Below are positions 1-7,178 of a stretch of DNA of 10,252 nt, one piece after another. The position numbers and the translations under genes were made by a program. The notes beneath the pieces are model-generated. The model made no database searches, was not told the origin of the DNA, and worked only from the letters and a program-made list of their open reading frames with translations. This stretch comes from an uncultured Campylobacter sp. (lineage in GTDB: Bacteria; Campylobacterota; Campylobacteria; Campylobacterales; Campylobacteraceae): NCBI RefSeq assembly GCF_938017705.1, contig NZ_CALIIS010000182.1, positions 1-10,252 of the forward strand. The letters are read 5' to 3'. Position 1 is the stretch's first letter. Every line of letters starts with the position of its first letter.

Positions 1-23
1 TTTGAAATTTAGCGCAAAAATAT

Positions 24-29
24 TATAAT
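24..29 (+). promoter_or_regulatory. Putative -10 box for the CoA-transferase gene
   Basis: A TATAAT hexamer lies 28 bases upstream of the ATG at 58, inside an AT-rich run. Campylobacter housekeeping promoters typically show a strong -10 box and no conserved -35 box, which fits here. Only 23 bases of upstream sequence are in the window, so the rest of the promoter cannot be judged. Confidence 0.5.
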
Positions 30-47
30 TTCGCCCAAATCACGGCT

Positions 48-51
48 AGGA
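48..51 (+). promoter_or_regulatory. Ribosome binding site of the CoA-transferase gene
   Basis: AGGA sits six bases before the ATG at 58, a normal Shine-Dalgarno spacing. It supports that ATG over the later in-frame ATG at residue 15. Confidence 0.6.
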
Positions 52-57
52 CGGAAA

Positions 58-1566
58 ATGAACTCACGCGTGCAAAACGAATATCTAAAATCAAAAATTA
101 TGAGCGCCGAAGAAGCCTGCGAACTGATCCCAAATGGCGCATCGGTAGGCTTTAGCGGCTTTGTCGGAGCGGGCTGCGCGCTAGCGCTACCACAAGCTCT
201 AGCGCAACGAGCGACAGCGCTGCACGAAAAAGGCGAGCCCTATCAAATCGAAATTTTTACAGGTGCATCGACCGATCCGCTTTTAGACGGAGTTTTGGCA
301 AAAGCAGGTGCCGTGAGCTTTCGCGTGCCGTTTTTTACGGATGCCGATATGCGCCGTGCGATAAATAGTGGCGCCGTGCGATACGCGGACGTGCATCTAT
401 CAAGCCTTGCCGCGCAGCTTAAAGCTGGCTTTTTTCCACATCTAAACTTTGCTGTGATCGAAGTAGTGGCGATTAAAGAAAGCGGTGAGCTCGTGCCGTC
501 CACGTCGCTAGGCAACAACCAAGCCTGGCTCGATATCGCCGATCGCGTGATTTTAGAAGTGAATTACTATCAGCCGCTTGAGCTGGAGGGCATTCACGAC
601 GTTACAGATCTGCGCCTACCGCCGCATGCCGAAGATCTGCCGATCAAGCACGTAGGCGATCGCGTAGGTAGCCCCTATATGCATGTAGATCCTGCCAAAG
701 CAATCGCTGTCATAGAGGCTAGGACGCATGATCGCGTCAATAATTTCACTGCCGTGGATGAAATTTCAAGCGCGATTGGGCGCAACGTCGTAAAATTTCT
801 AAAAAACGAGGAAGCTTGCGGTAGACTTCCCGCAAAGAAGCTACTGCCGCTACAATCTGGTATCGGTAACGTCGCCAACGCCGTGCTTAGCTCACTACAA
901 AATGCTGGCTATCAAGGGCTGCAGTGCTACTCCGAGGTGATCCAAGACGGCATGCTAGATCTCATCAAAAGAGGCGTCGTAGGTACTGCAAGTGCCACGG
1001 CGCTATCGCTTAGCCCCGCAGGTGTCGAGGAATTTCAAAAAAACATCGATTTCTACCGCAAGCACATCATACTACGTTCGCAAGATATCTCTAACTCGCC
1101 AGCACTTATCAGAAGGCTTGGCGTCGTGTCGATGAATGGCATGCTCGAGGCAGACATCTACGGCAATGTAAACTCCACTAACGTCATGGGCTCGCAGATG
1201 AAAAATGGCATCGGCGGTAGCGGTGACTTCGCTCGCAACGGATATTTGTCGCTATTTCTTAGCCCGTCGCTAGCTAAAGGCGGCGCGATCAGCGCTATCG
1301 TGCCGTTCGTGAGTCACGTCGATCATACCGAGCACGACACTCAAGTCATCATCACCGAATACGGCATCGCCGATCTGCGCGGCAAATGCCCTCGTGAGCG
1401 TGCTCGCGCGATGATAAGCATTGCGCATCCCACTTACCAAGACGCGCTGAGAGATTATTTCGAGCGGGCATGTGCGCAGCCCTGTGCGGGGCATACTCCA
1501 CACATCTTAAGCGAGGCGCTGTCGTGGCATCAAAGATTTAAAGATACGGGGAGTATGAAGGCTTAG
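58..1566 (+). CDS. Acetyl-CoA hydrolase/CoA-transferase family protein, probable succinyl-CoA:acetate CoA-transferase
   Basis: This 502-residue protein is a complete, usual-length member of the acetyl-CoA hydrolase/transferase family (AarC/Cat1/YgfH type). These cytosolic enzymes move CoA between carboxylic acids through a glutamyl-CoA thioester. Visible signatures are the N-terminal GFSGFVGAG stretch, the QSGIGNVANAV motif near residues 267-277, and the CYSEVIQDG motif whose Glu293 fits the nucleophilic glutamate (about Glu294 in Acetobacter AarC). Further family motifs are GGSGDFARNGYLS and EYGIADLRGKCPRERA in the C-terminal half. In an asaccharolytic anaerobe the likely role is exchanging CoA between succinyl-CoA and acetate, linking acetate handling to the TCA pathway. 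Propionate or butyrate as alternative acids cannot be excluded from sequence. It appears to be a single gene: a -10 box and ribosome site lie just upstream and a stem-loop just downstream. Family assignment is firm; the exact substrate is inferred. Confidence 0.9.
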   Translation: MNSRVQNEYLKSKIMSAEEACELIPNGASVGFSGFVGAGCALALPQALAQRATALHEKGEPYQIEIFTGASTDPLLDGVLAKAGAVSFRVPFFTDADMRRAINSGAVRYADVHLSSLAAQLKAGFFPHLNFAVIEVVAIKESGELVPSTSLGNNQAWLDIADRVILEVNYYQPLELEGIHDVTDLRLPPHAEDLPIKHVGDRVGSPYMHVDPAKAIAVIEARTHDRVNNFTAVDEISSAIGRNVVKFLKNEEACGRLPAKKLLPLQSGIGNVANAVLSSLQNAGYQGLQCYSEVIQDGMLDLIKRGVVGTASATALSLSPAGVEEFQKNIDFYRKHIILRSQDISNSPALIRRLGVVSMNGMLEADIYGNVNSTNVMGSQMKNGIGGSGDFARNGYLSLFLSPSLAKGGAISAIVPFVSHVDHTEHDTQVIITEYGIADLRGKCPRERARAMISIAHPTYQDALRDYFERACAQPCAGHTPHILSEALSWHQRFKDTGSMKA

Positions 1567-1621
1567 AGCGAATTTGCTTGAGCTAATGGGCTAAAGCCTA
1601 AAATTTAAGCTCATTCTCGCT
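1567..1621 (+). terminator. Imperfect stem-loop just after the CoA-transferase stop, possible terminator
   Basis: Nested inverted arms begin directly after the TAG stop: AGCGA (1567-1571) with TCGCT (1617-1621), GAGCT (1580-1584) with AGCTC (1608-1612), and an inner GGCT/AGCC. The stem is interrupted and no run of T follows, so it is not a textbook intrinsic terminator. Its position makes a role in ending or protecting the transcript plausible. Confidence 0.35.
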
Positions 1622-2157
1622 GAAAGCAAGAAAGTTTGCACTTAAAAATTCCGCCTGCATTTGAAAGCTCTATCGCTACTTAGAGCAAAGCTTGTTAAAA
1701 TTTTTATTTTTGCAAAGTTCGCGCGAAATGTTTATTATATGAATGAATTGAAAATTTGCGCCATAAAATTTTAAAATTTGCAGGCGGGTTTAAGGCGCGG
1801 AATTTAAAATTTTATCGCTACGGAATTTTAAAATTTAGCCTTAAATTTGCAGCTCGCGCATTTCAAATTTTAAAATTCTACGGCTTGGAATTTTAAAATT
1901 TTGAACTTCGCAAAATTTCATCCATAAATCCGCTATTTAATTTTAAATTTGGCTCCACTTCATTTGCCATGCGCAAGCTTTTTTGGCAATTTAGCTATAA
2001 GGCGCGCCATAAGTTCGCGATAAAACCGCGTAGTATTTGTCAAGATAAATTCCGTATTAAAACAGCAGCTTGCTAAATCAGAATTTATCGCCTTACGAAA
2101 GCGGTCTTTGGGCTATAAATTTAAAGAGGCGGGCTATAAAGTCGCGGCGAGATGAGA
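1622..2157. repeat. Gene-free spacer rich in palindromic AAATTTTAAAATTT words
   Basis: This spacer lies between converging genes and holds no convincing coding sequence, tRNA or insertion sequence. It contains repeated copies or near-copies of the self-complementary word AAATTTTAAAATTT, at about 1765-1779, 1801-1813, 1824-1836, 1865-1877 and 1889-1902. Several are preceded by CTACGG or GCGG-like bases. By eye about 21 RAATTY hexamers occur across the whole 1567-2157 spacer, against about four in the 1.5-kb gene to its left. A perfect 10-bp palindrome TTCGCGCGAA lies at 1718-1727. The block looks like repeat-derived, genus-typical spacer DNA; its function is unknown. Confidence 0.6.
2044..2089. 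repeat. Nested inverted repeat downstream of the PAS-GGDEF-EAL gene
   Basis: GATAAATTC at 2044-2052 is matched perfectly by GAATTTATC at 2081-2089. An inner AGCA (2064-2067)/TGCT (2071-2074) hairpin sits in the loop. It lies about 70 bases beyond the stop of the leftward gene, where a terminator or 3' processing structure would be expected. There is no T tract on either strand, so factor-independent termination is doubtful. Confidence 0.4.
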
Positions 2158-4578
2158 TTAGAATTTTATCCTCGAGGGCTCCATCGGTTTGCTGTAGAAG
2201 TAGCCCTGCATATATTTAATCCCCATCTCTTCTAAGATGATTGAAATTTCGTGGTTTTCTACGTATTCGGCGATGAGCTCGTAGCCCTGCTTGCGCGCGA
2301 AGTTAGCGATGGTTTCGACGATGGCGCGCGAGTTTTTGTCGTTTGCGATGTTTTTGATGAGCGCTCCGTCGATCTTTATGTAATCCACATCGAGCGTTAA
2401 AATTCTATAGTAGTTGGAGTATCCGCTGCCAAAATCGTCTATCGCGACCTTGCAGCCGTAGTTTTTGGCTACGGCGATGAAGCTGCGTAGGCTCTCGTAA
2501 TCGTCGAATTCCTCGCTTTCTAAAATTTCAATAAATAAATTTGAAGCATTTGGACTGGATGCGAGCTTGCGCTCTAAAAGCTCCTTGATATCTTCGTTTG
2601 CGATGTCAAAATATGAAAGATTTATGCTAAAGCAAGTCCCTGCGAAGCGGTCTAGCAAGCGAAAGGCTTCGTTTATTACAACCTGAGTTAGCGGGATGTA
2701 GAGCGAGGTTTGCTTTGCGATATCGATAAACTCACCCGGGCAGCGCGTCTTGCCCGAGCGGTCGATTAGACGGATTAGAATTTCATATACTAACGGGACA
2801 TAATCACCGCCCTCGGTGCCGTATGTGTTACCACTAGGATCTCTGTGGGTGATATCAAATATCGGCTGAACGAGCACAAAGACTTGATTTTTCTTGATCG
2901 CGTTTTGAATAGTGTTGATCATAATCTGATTTTGCAGATATTTTTCCTCAATCGCATTTGGGCGCGAGTAAAAGCCCACGTGCTCGTTTTTGCTCTGCGC
3001 CTCATACATCGCCATAACCGCCTGAAAAACCCTATTTGCGCCACCCGCTACGTCTGCGCGCTCGCTTACGCCCATCGTGATATTTAAAGGCGCGGAAGCA
3101 AAGCCCTCGGTGGTATGTAGATTAAAGACCTTGTCGGTGAAATATTTGTTTATGATCTCCACATCGCGCGCTACATTTAGCCCCTCGTAAAATAGGCAAA
3201 ACTCATCCGATTGGATGCGAAAGATACTAGCTTTGATCTCGTGCGATTCGATACACATTGCAAGCGTGCGCGCAAAGGAGCGCAGAATTTCATTCGTCGT
3301 CTCCGCCTTGTAAAAAAGCCGCAAATTTGCAAAATTTACGATAGTGATGTAGATCGCTACGCCCGTTTTTTCGGCGTTTATTAGCTCATATAGCGCTGCT
3401 TCGTTGCCCTGGCCCGTAAGATGATCGATATAGACTTGATTGTTTAAGCTCTCCTTCGCGCTCGCAAGAGCTAGCTTCATAATCTCGCGCTCGCCGATAT
3501 CATGAGCGTAAAGTGCATATAGCGGCGGCTTGGATGTGGTGGTGATATTTGCTAGCCTTAGGCTCACATCAGTTAGTTCGCCATTTTTACGGAGCAGGCG
3601 CGTGTCTTTGGCGCTTTTATTTACCATCGCAGGAAGTTCGGTCCCCTTATCTTTGGGCATCAAAACTCCAAGATCGCTTCCTTGCAGCTCGTTTTGTTCG
3701 TAGCCGCTTAAGCTAAGCGCGCTTTTATTAGCGTATAAAATTTTAAAGCTCTGATCTGCCAAAACTATCGCTTCGCCTGCCTCCTCGCATAGTGCGCGAT
3801 AGGGCGCGAGGGCGCGTTTACTACGCAAAGCATTGGAATTTATGATGTAAGTAAGCAGTAAAAACGACAAAAACACCGCCGTGTAAAGCATCGTCATTTG
3901 CATAAACGAGCCGTAGAATTCCTCGCTAGCGTAAGAAAATCGCTCGCGCAGGCTTGCGAAGCGCTCGTTTAGTAACGAGAGATTATCGCTTACGATGATA
4001 TTTTGACGCTCGAAATTCCTTAAAATTTGCCGTGCGATTCCTATAAACGCAGCTTCGTCTGGGCTTGACGCATCTGCGTTTTCTAGCGCGCTTTTTAAAG
4101 TAGAGATCTCGGAGCGATTTTTATAGTTAAGCCCTAAAATTTGAGAGTAGAGATTTGCTCTTTGCGCATTTGCGCTACCGGATAAAAATTTTTGCTGAAG
4201 GCTTTGAAAAAGGATTAAATTCTGCGAATTTAAAGCCCCAAGCTCGTCCAAAAGTGAAATTTTATCGCTAAAAGCGCTTCCGATCGCGCGCACATCGCTA
4301 CTAAGTCCGATTTTATCGATGATTTTGTCTTTTTGTAAGGCTTGCAGCACCTGATAGATGCCGCGCATATCGGCATTTGCAATCGAAAAGTCCCTTCTTG
4401 CGATCTTTGCATCAAATAATATATTTAAGCGGTTATCGGCGTTATCGATCAAAGCTAGCTCGCGCGAAATCGTGCTAAATCTCGCTACATCTCTTAGCGA
4501 CGAGAAGTAATTCCCGGCGATGATTATGCCTAATATCATAATCCCCACCATCAAAGTCCACATTATCTTATCTTTCAT
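2158..4578 (-). CDS. Membrane PAS-GGDEF(degenerate)-EAL protein, probable c-di-GMP phosphodiesterase
   Basis: This 806-residue inner-membrane signalling protein has a transmembrane helix near residues 6-24, an extracytoplasmic and mostly helical region to about 225, and a second helix near 226-247. A PAS-like domain (about 258-362), a GGDEF-family domain (about 383-537) and an EAL domain (about 553-800) follow. The GGDEF motif is QSDEF (456-460), the usual metal-binding Asp of the first strand is Asn415, and no RxxD inhibitory site is seen, so cyclase activity is unlikely. The EAL domain keeps its expected catalytic set: Glu599 in EIL, Asn653, Glu684/Glu687, Asp714-Asp715 in DDFGSGYS, Lys735, Glu774 and Gln791. 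It should therefore hydrolyse c-di-GMP, perhaps with GTP bound to the degenerate GGDEF domain as an activator, as known for similar proteins. The start overlaps the preceding di-haem gene by 11 bp and has a strong ribosome site, so the two are probably coupled. The external region resembles no ligand domain I recognise. Confidence 0.88.
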   Translation of the reverse strand: MKDKIMWTLMVGIMILGIIIAGNYFSSLRDVARFSTISRELALIDNADNRLNILFDAKIARRDFSIANADMRGIYQVLQALQKDKIIDKIGLSSDVRAIGSAFSDKISLLDELGALNSQNLILFQSLQQKFLSGSANAQRANLYSQILGLNYKNRSEISTLKSALENADASSPDEAAFIGIARQILRNFERQNIIVSDNLSLLNERFASLRERFSYASEEFYGSFMQMTMLYTAVFLSFLLLTYIINSNALRSKRALAPYRALCEEAGEAIVLADQSFKILYANKSALSLSGYEQNELQGSDLGVLMPKDKGTELPAMVNKSAKDTRLLRKNGELTDVSLRLANITTTSKPPLYALYAHDIGEREIMKLALASAKESLNNQVYIDHLTGQGNEAALYELINAEKTGVAIYITIVNFANLRLFYKAETTNEILRSFARTLAMCIESHEIKASIFRIQSDEFCLFYEGLNVARDVEIINKYFTDKVFNLHTTEGFASAPLNITMGVSERADVAGGANRVFQAVMAMYEAQSKNEHVGFYSRPNAIEEKYLQNQIMINTIQNAIKKNQVFVLVQPIFDITHRDPSGNTYGTEGGDYVPLVYEILIRLIDRSGKTRCPGEFIDIAKQTSLYIPLTQVVINEAFRLLDRFAGTCFSINLSYFDIANEDIKELLERKLASSPNASNLFIEILESEEFDDYESLRSFIAVAKNYGCKVAIDDFGSGYSNYYRILTLDVDYIKIDGALIKNIANDKNSRAIVETIANFARKQGYELIAEYVENHEISIILEEMGIKYMQGYFYSKPMEPSRIKF

Positions 4579-5440
4579 CCTGCGCCTCCGTCATCTCGCC
4601 CTTAAGCGTAGCTAAAAAACTCATCAAAGCATCAAGCTCCTCATCGCTAAGATCGTATTTTAGCAGATCCTTTGCAATCTGCCGCACCGCAAGACGCAAA
4701 TCCATCTGCCCGTTTACGTAAGGCGCGGTTTGCGTGATATTGCGCAAGCTAGGCACGCGGCGCAACTCAAATCCATCGGAAGTGAACCTATGCTTAGGCA
4801 CATCCTCCTCTTCTACGCTTGGGCGAATTTTAGTAAAGCTGCCGGTGCCTAGGCTAACGCCGTTGTGACATGCCGAGCACAGCCGCACAAAAAGCATATA
4901 TCCGTTATATTCGGCATCATTTAGCTTAACCTCGCCACGCAAAAATCGGTCAAATTTGGAATTTATCGCCGTTTTGGACTTTAAAAATTCCTTCAGCGCA
5001 TCAATGAAGTTCGCCGTATTCGCCTCGCCGTAAGCACTTTCAAAAGCCTGCTTGTAGGTTAAATTCTTCCTGATAAGCTCTAAAATTTTATCTTCGCTCG
5101 CATCCAGTTCATTCTCGCCAAAGACCGACGCCGCGATCCGCGCCTCAAAACCCTCGAAATTATAATCGCCCAGATACCGATCGAAATAATAGGAATTGAT
5201 GAGCGTAGGCACCCGCCCGTCTCGCACCGAAGCGCCTGAGTCGTTTAGATAGAAGTTATGGCAGCTCTCGCAGGAGCGACCTTTGCGGCTAAATCTTACG
5301 TCAGTAAAAATTTTTGCTCCCAACTGCGCCTTTTGCGGGTCGTATTTAGGCATCTCAAGCGGCGTAAAAAGATTGCCGCAAAGCCCCAAAAGCGGCGCCA
5401 GGCTAAATATAAAACAGCTTAAAGCTCGCTTCGATCTCAT
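4568..5440 (-). CDS. Exported di-haem cytochrome c peroxidase/MauG-family protein, divergent
   Basis: This 290-residue protein starts with a basic and then hydrophobic segment (residues 1-24) that reads as a Sec signal peptide, so it should be periplasmic. It has two c-type haem sites, CESCH (57-61) and CSACH (188-192). It also carries family context: GAKIFTDVRFS before the first haem, VPTLINS near 77-83, and VPSLRNITQTAPYVNG at 229-244. Classical members reduce H2O2 with electrons from cytochrome c. This one is shorter than the usual 320-350 residues. The WDG-type segment after the first haem reads LGD, and the common PY(F/M)HDG segment reads PYVNGQM, so peroxidase activity is uncertain. Its start overlaps the end of the methyltransferase gene by 38 bp, and its end overlaps the PAS-GGDEF-EAL gene by 11 bp. 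Family assignment is good. A sensory or electron-transfer role is an inference from the neighbours. Confidence 0.82.
   Translation of the reverse strand: MRSKRALSCFIFSLAPLLGLCGNLFTPLEMPKYDPQKAQLGAKIFTDVRFSRKGRSCESCHNFYLNDSGASVRDGRVPTLINSYYFDRYLGDYNFEGFEARIAASVFGENELDASEDKILELIRKNLTYKQAFESAYGEANTANFIDALKEFLKSKTAINSKFDRFLRGEVKLNDAEYNGYMLFVRLCSACHNGVSLGTGSFTKIRPSVEEEDVPKHRFTSDGFELRRVPSLRNITQTAPYVNGQMDLRLAVRQIAKDLLKYDLSDEELDALMSFLATLKGEMTEAQDER
4585..4589 (-). promoter_or_regulatory. Ribosome binding site of the PAS-GGDEF-EAL gene
   Basis: On the minus strand GGAGG lies six bases before the ATG at 4578, inside the last codons of the upstream di-haem gene. This fixes the start and indicates translational coupling between the two genes. 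Confidence 0.7.
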
Positions 5441-6311
5441 CGCTTATAATCCCGCCTTTAACCCGCTTTTTCAAAAGCTCCTCGATCTCGTGCTCGCTAG
5501 CCTCCGCGCCATCCATATGCAGGTGCCACGCGGCGTTTTGCACCGCCTCTTGCAGGCTGCGCTTTTGCTCGCGCTTTTCAGTTAAAATTTCGCTTTTAAA
5601 TTTGATGTCGCGCGCGCCAAGCAGCGCCTCAAACTTTTCGGCGGCGGTAGCAAGTCTTTTATGCCCCGCGCCGAAGCGCTTAAACAGCGGCGCTAGCATC
5701 GAGGAATTGCGCTCACTAGCCCAGTTTAGATAAATTTTACGCTCGCCCAAAGCCAAAAACGCCTCAAAATCCTTCGTGCTTTTCAGCGCGGGGCTCATCG
5801 TAAGAAACGCGATGTCAAAAACTGCGGAAATTTTAAAATTTTCGCTCCCTCGGGTTTTGCTCGCAGCGTCTTTTAAATTTAAAGCCCGCGCTTCTTGGGC
5901 TTGCAGGTTTGAAATTTTGCTTTGCGAGCGCGGATAAATTTTAAAATTTTCGCCCGCCGCGCCTGCAAAACCATCGCGGCTCAGCCGCTCGCAAAACTCC
6001 GCAAAACTTAAATTTAATACGTTTTGCAAGCTGATGCCAAACTCCTCCGCGCTGTGCCTTAGCTCGCGCAGCATCCCCTCCGAGCTATCGATCGCCGTGA
6101 CTTTGGCGCCCAGCGACGCGAGATACAGCGAGTAAACCCCCGTGCCGGCGCCCACGTCGAGCACGCTTTTGCCCGCAAAGCTCGCGCCCCAGCTGCGCAG
6201 TATCTCAAACACCCGCTTGCCGAAATCCCCTAACTCGCCGCTAAATTTAGCGTAACTTTCGGACTTTTTATCCCAGCTATTTTCATCTGATTTTTCGCCG
6301 ATTTTCTCCAC
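5403..6311 (-). CDS. Class I SAM-dependent methyltransferase with an in-frame repeat insert
   Basis: This 302-residue protein has the Rossmann SAM-binding motif VLDVGAGTGVYSLYLA (50-65), with the acidic ribose-binding residue in VTAIDSS (71-77). A motif IV-like FDIAFLTMSPAL follows at 165-176. The FLTMSPAL and later LNWASE segments recall a class I methyltransferase family often found beside metal-transporter genes in anaerobes; the substrate is unknown. The start is GTG at 6309-6311, preceded by AAAGGCGAG, with no nearby ATG alternative. Between the SAM fold core and motif IV, residues 121-161 contain ENFKI twice, 36 residues apart. The DNA there is an AT-word-rich block flanked by 18-bp direct repeats, which looks like an acquired insert. 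It is the first gene of an overlapping leftward trio. Function beyond methyl transfer cannot be stated. Confidence 0.78.
   Translation of the reverse strand: MEKIGEKSDENSWDKKSESYAKFSGELGDFGKRVFEILRSWGASFAGKSVLDVGAGTGVYSLYLASLGAKVTAIDSSEGMLRELRHSAEEFGISLQNVLNLSFAEFCERLSRDGFAGAAGENFKIYPRSQSKISNLQAQEARALNLKDAASKTRGSENFKISAVFDIAFLTMSPALKSTKDFEAFLALGERKIYLNWASERNSSMLAPLFKRFGAGHKRLATAAEKFEALLGARDIKFKSEILTEKREQKRSLQEAVQNAAWHLHMDGAEASEHEIEELLKKRVKGGIISDEIEASFKLFYI
5828..5953. repeat. 108-bp unit bounded by 18-bp direct repeats inside the methyltransferase gene
   Basis: The word AAATTTTAAAATTTTCGC occurs at 5828-5845 and again at 5936-5953, exactly 108 bases (36 codons) apart, so the reading frame is kept. 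The interval also holds AAATTT at two further places. The encoded stretch is polar and low in complexity compared with its surroundings, consistent with an insertion or duplication tolerated in a surface loop. Confidence 0.7.
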
Positions 6312-6334
6312 CGCTCGCCTTTAAATTTTTTGTA

Positions 6335-6340
6335 ATAATA
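6335..6340 (-). promoter_or_regulatory. Putative -10 box for the methyltransferase/di-haem/EAL unit
   Basis: On the minus strand TATTAT lies 23 bases upstream of the GTG start at 6311, within the 99-bp divergent intergenic region. It is AT-rich with no clear -35 box, as is usual in Campylobacter. The assignment is by position and match only. Confidence 0.4.
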
Positions 6341-6371
6341 GCAAAATTTGGCAATTTTTCCGAATTTGGGC

Positions 6372-6377
6372 TATAAT
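6372..6377 (+). promoter_or_regulatory. Putative -10 box for the znuC-znuB unit
   Basis: A perfect TATAAT (in GGGCTATAATAAATGC) lies 33 bases upstream of the ATG at 6411, preceded by T-rich tracts. This is the best-looking promoter in the window. Because the box lies between 6348 and 6411, it also argues against a start at the in-frame ATG at 6348. Confidence 0.6.
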
Positions 6378-6410
6378 AAATGCTTTCAAAATCTAGGCGA
6401 AAGGGCGTTC

Positions 6411-7178
6411 ATGGCGGACGTGACGATAAGAAATTTAAACTTTGCTTACGAAAAACGCGAAATTTTAAAAGATATAAACCTAAGCTACGAGCTGCGCGAT
6501 TTTTTAGCGATTTTCGGGCCCAACGGCGGCGGCAAAAGCACCCTTTTGAAGCTGCTTTTGGGGCTGCTGCGACCAAGCTCGGGCACGATCGAAATTTTAG
6601 GCAGATCGCCCGCGCTTGCCAGAGCGCAAATGGGCTATGTGCCGCAGTTCATCGCGATAAACAAAAGCTTTCCCATAAGCGTACTCGAGGTCGTTTTAAT
6701 GGGGCTGATAGATAAGAAAATTTTTGGCTTTTACTCTAAATCCGAGCGCGAGCAAGCCATGCAAGCCTTGGAGCGCGTAGGTATGCAGAGCTTAGCCGAC
6801 TGCCGTATCAGCGAGCTTAGCGGCGGGCAGAGACAGCGCGTTTACATCGCGCGGGCGCTGTGCGCGAAGGCTAAAATTTTACTTCTTGACGAACCGCTAG
6901 CGAGCATCGACACGATGGGGCAGGTTCAAATTTACGAGCTTTTAAAATCCCTAAACGAGGGCGGCTGCGGCATAATTCTAATCAGCCACGACGTGCAGCT
7001 CGCGCTAAACTACGCAAACCGCGCGCTTTACGTCGCAAACGGCTCGGCGCACACCCACGAGATCGATCCCGGAAGCAGAGCGGAATTTTTAGATCACCTT
7101 AGGCGCGAGCACGGGCACTTCTGCGCCGTCGATCTCGCGCTTAACGAATGCTGCTGCAAGGAGGGCGAAAATGGCTGA
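6411..7178 (+). CDS. znuC: Metal (zinc/manganese-type) ABC transporter ATP-binding protein
   Basis: This 255-residue cytoplasmic ATPase would power a high-affinity divalent metal importer. It shows Walker A GPNGGGKST (36-44), the Q-loop in YVPQF (77-80), signature LSGGQRQR (136-143), Walker B ILLLDEP (156-162) and the switch histidine in ISHD (His193). The GPNGGGKST form and the C-terminal layout match the ZnuC/MntB branch rather than general ABC ATPases. The tail is rich in possible metal ligands: His214, His216, His229, His234, His236, Cys238 and the triple Cys247-249. I chose the ATG at 6411, with AAGGG five bases before it, over the ATG at 6348, because a -10 box lies between them and the extra 21 residues are not part of the fold. 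The stop overlaps the znuB start by 8 bp. Zinc is the likeliest metal, but manganese or iron is possible. Confidence 0.88.
   Translation: MADVTIRNLNFAYEKREILKDINLSYELRDFLAIFGPNGGGKSTLLKLLLGLLRPSSGTIEILGRSPALARAQMGYVPQFIAINKSFPISVLEVVLMGLIDKKIFGFYSKSEREQAMQALERVGMQSLADCRISELSGGQRQRVYIARALCAKAKILLLDEPLASIDTMGQVQIYELLKSLNEGGCGIILISHDVQLALNYANRALYVANGSAHTHEIDPGSRAEFLDHLRREHGHFCAVDLALNECCCKEGENG
7158..7164 (+). promoter_or_regulatory. Strong ribosome binding site of znuB
   Basis: AAGGAGG lies six bases before the ATG at 7171, within the last codons of znuC. It is nearly a full anti-16S match and supports coupled translation of permease and ATPase. Confidence 0.75.

Noticed and set aside
1969..2076. 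A 35-codon open frame beginning ATGCGCAAGC in the spacer
   Set aside because: No ribosome site precedes it, it crosses an inverted repeat, and its residues show no recognisable pattern. An open frame this short is expected by chance.
5377..5383. Lipoprotein signal around Cys21 of the di-haem protein
   Set aside because: The residue before Cys21 is Leu in LGLC, which does not fit a lipobox requiring Gly, Ala or Ser there. An ordinary Sec signal peptide is more likely.
6312..6371. Fur or Zur operator upstream of znuC
   Set aside because: The region is AT-rich but I find no convincing dyad matching a known Fur or Zur box, so no operator is claimed.
6348..6410. Extended ZnuC start at the ATG at 6348
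   Set aside because: The -10 box at 6372-6377 lies inside this stretch, and a ribosome site fits the ATG at 6411. The additional 21 residues do not resemble the ATPase fold.
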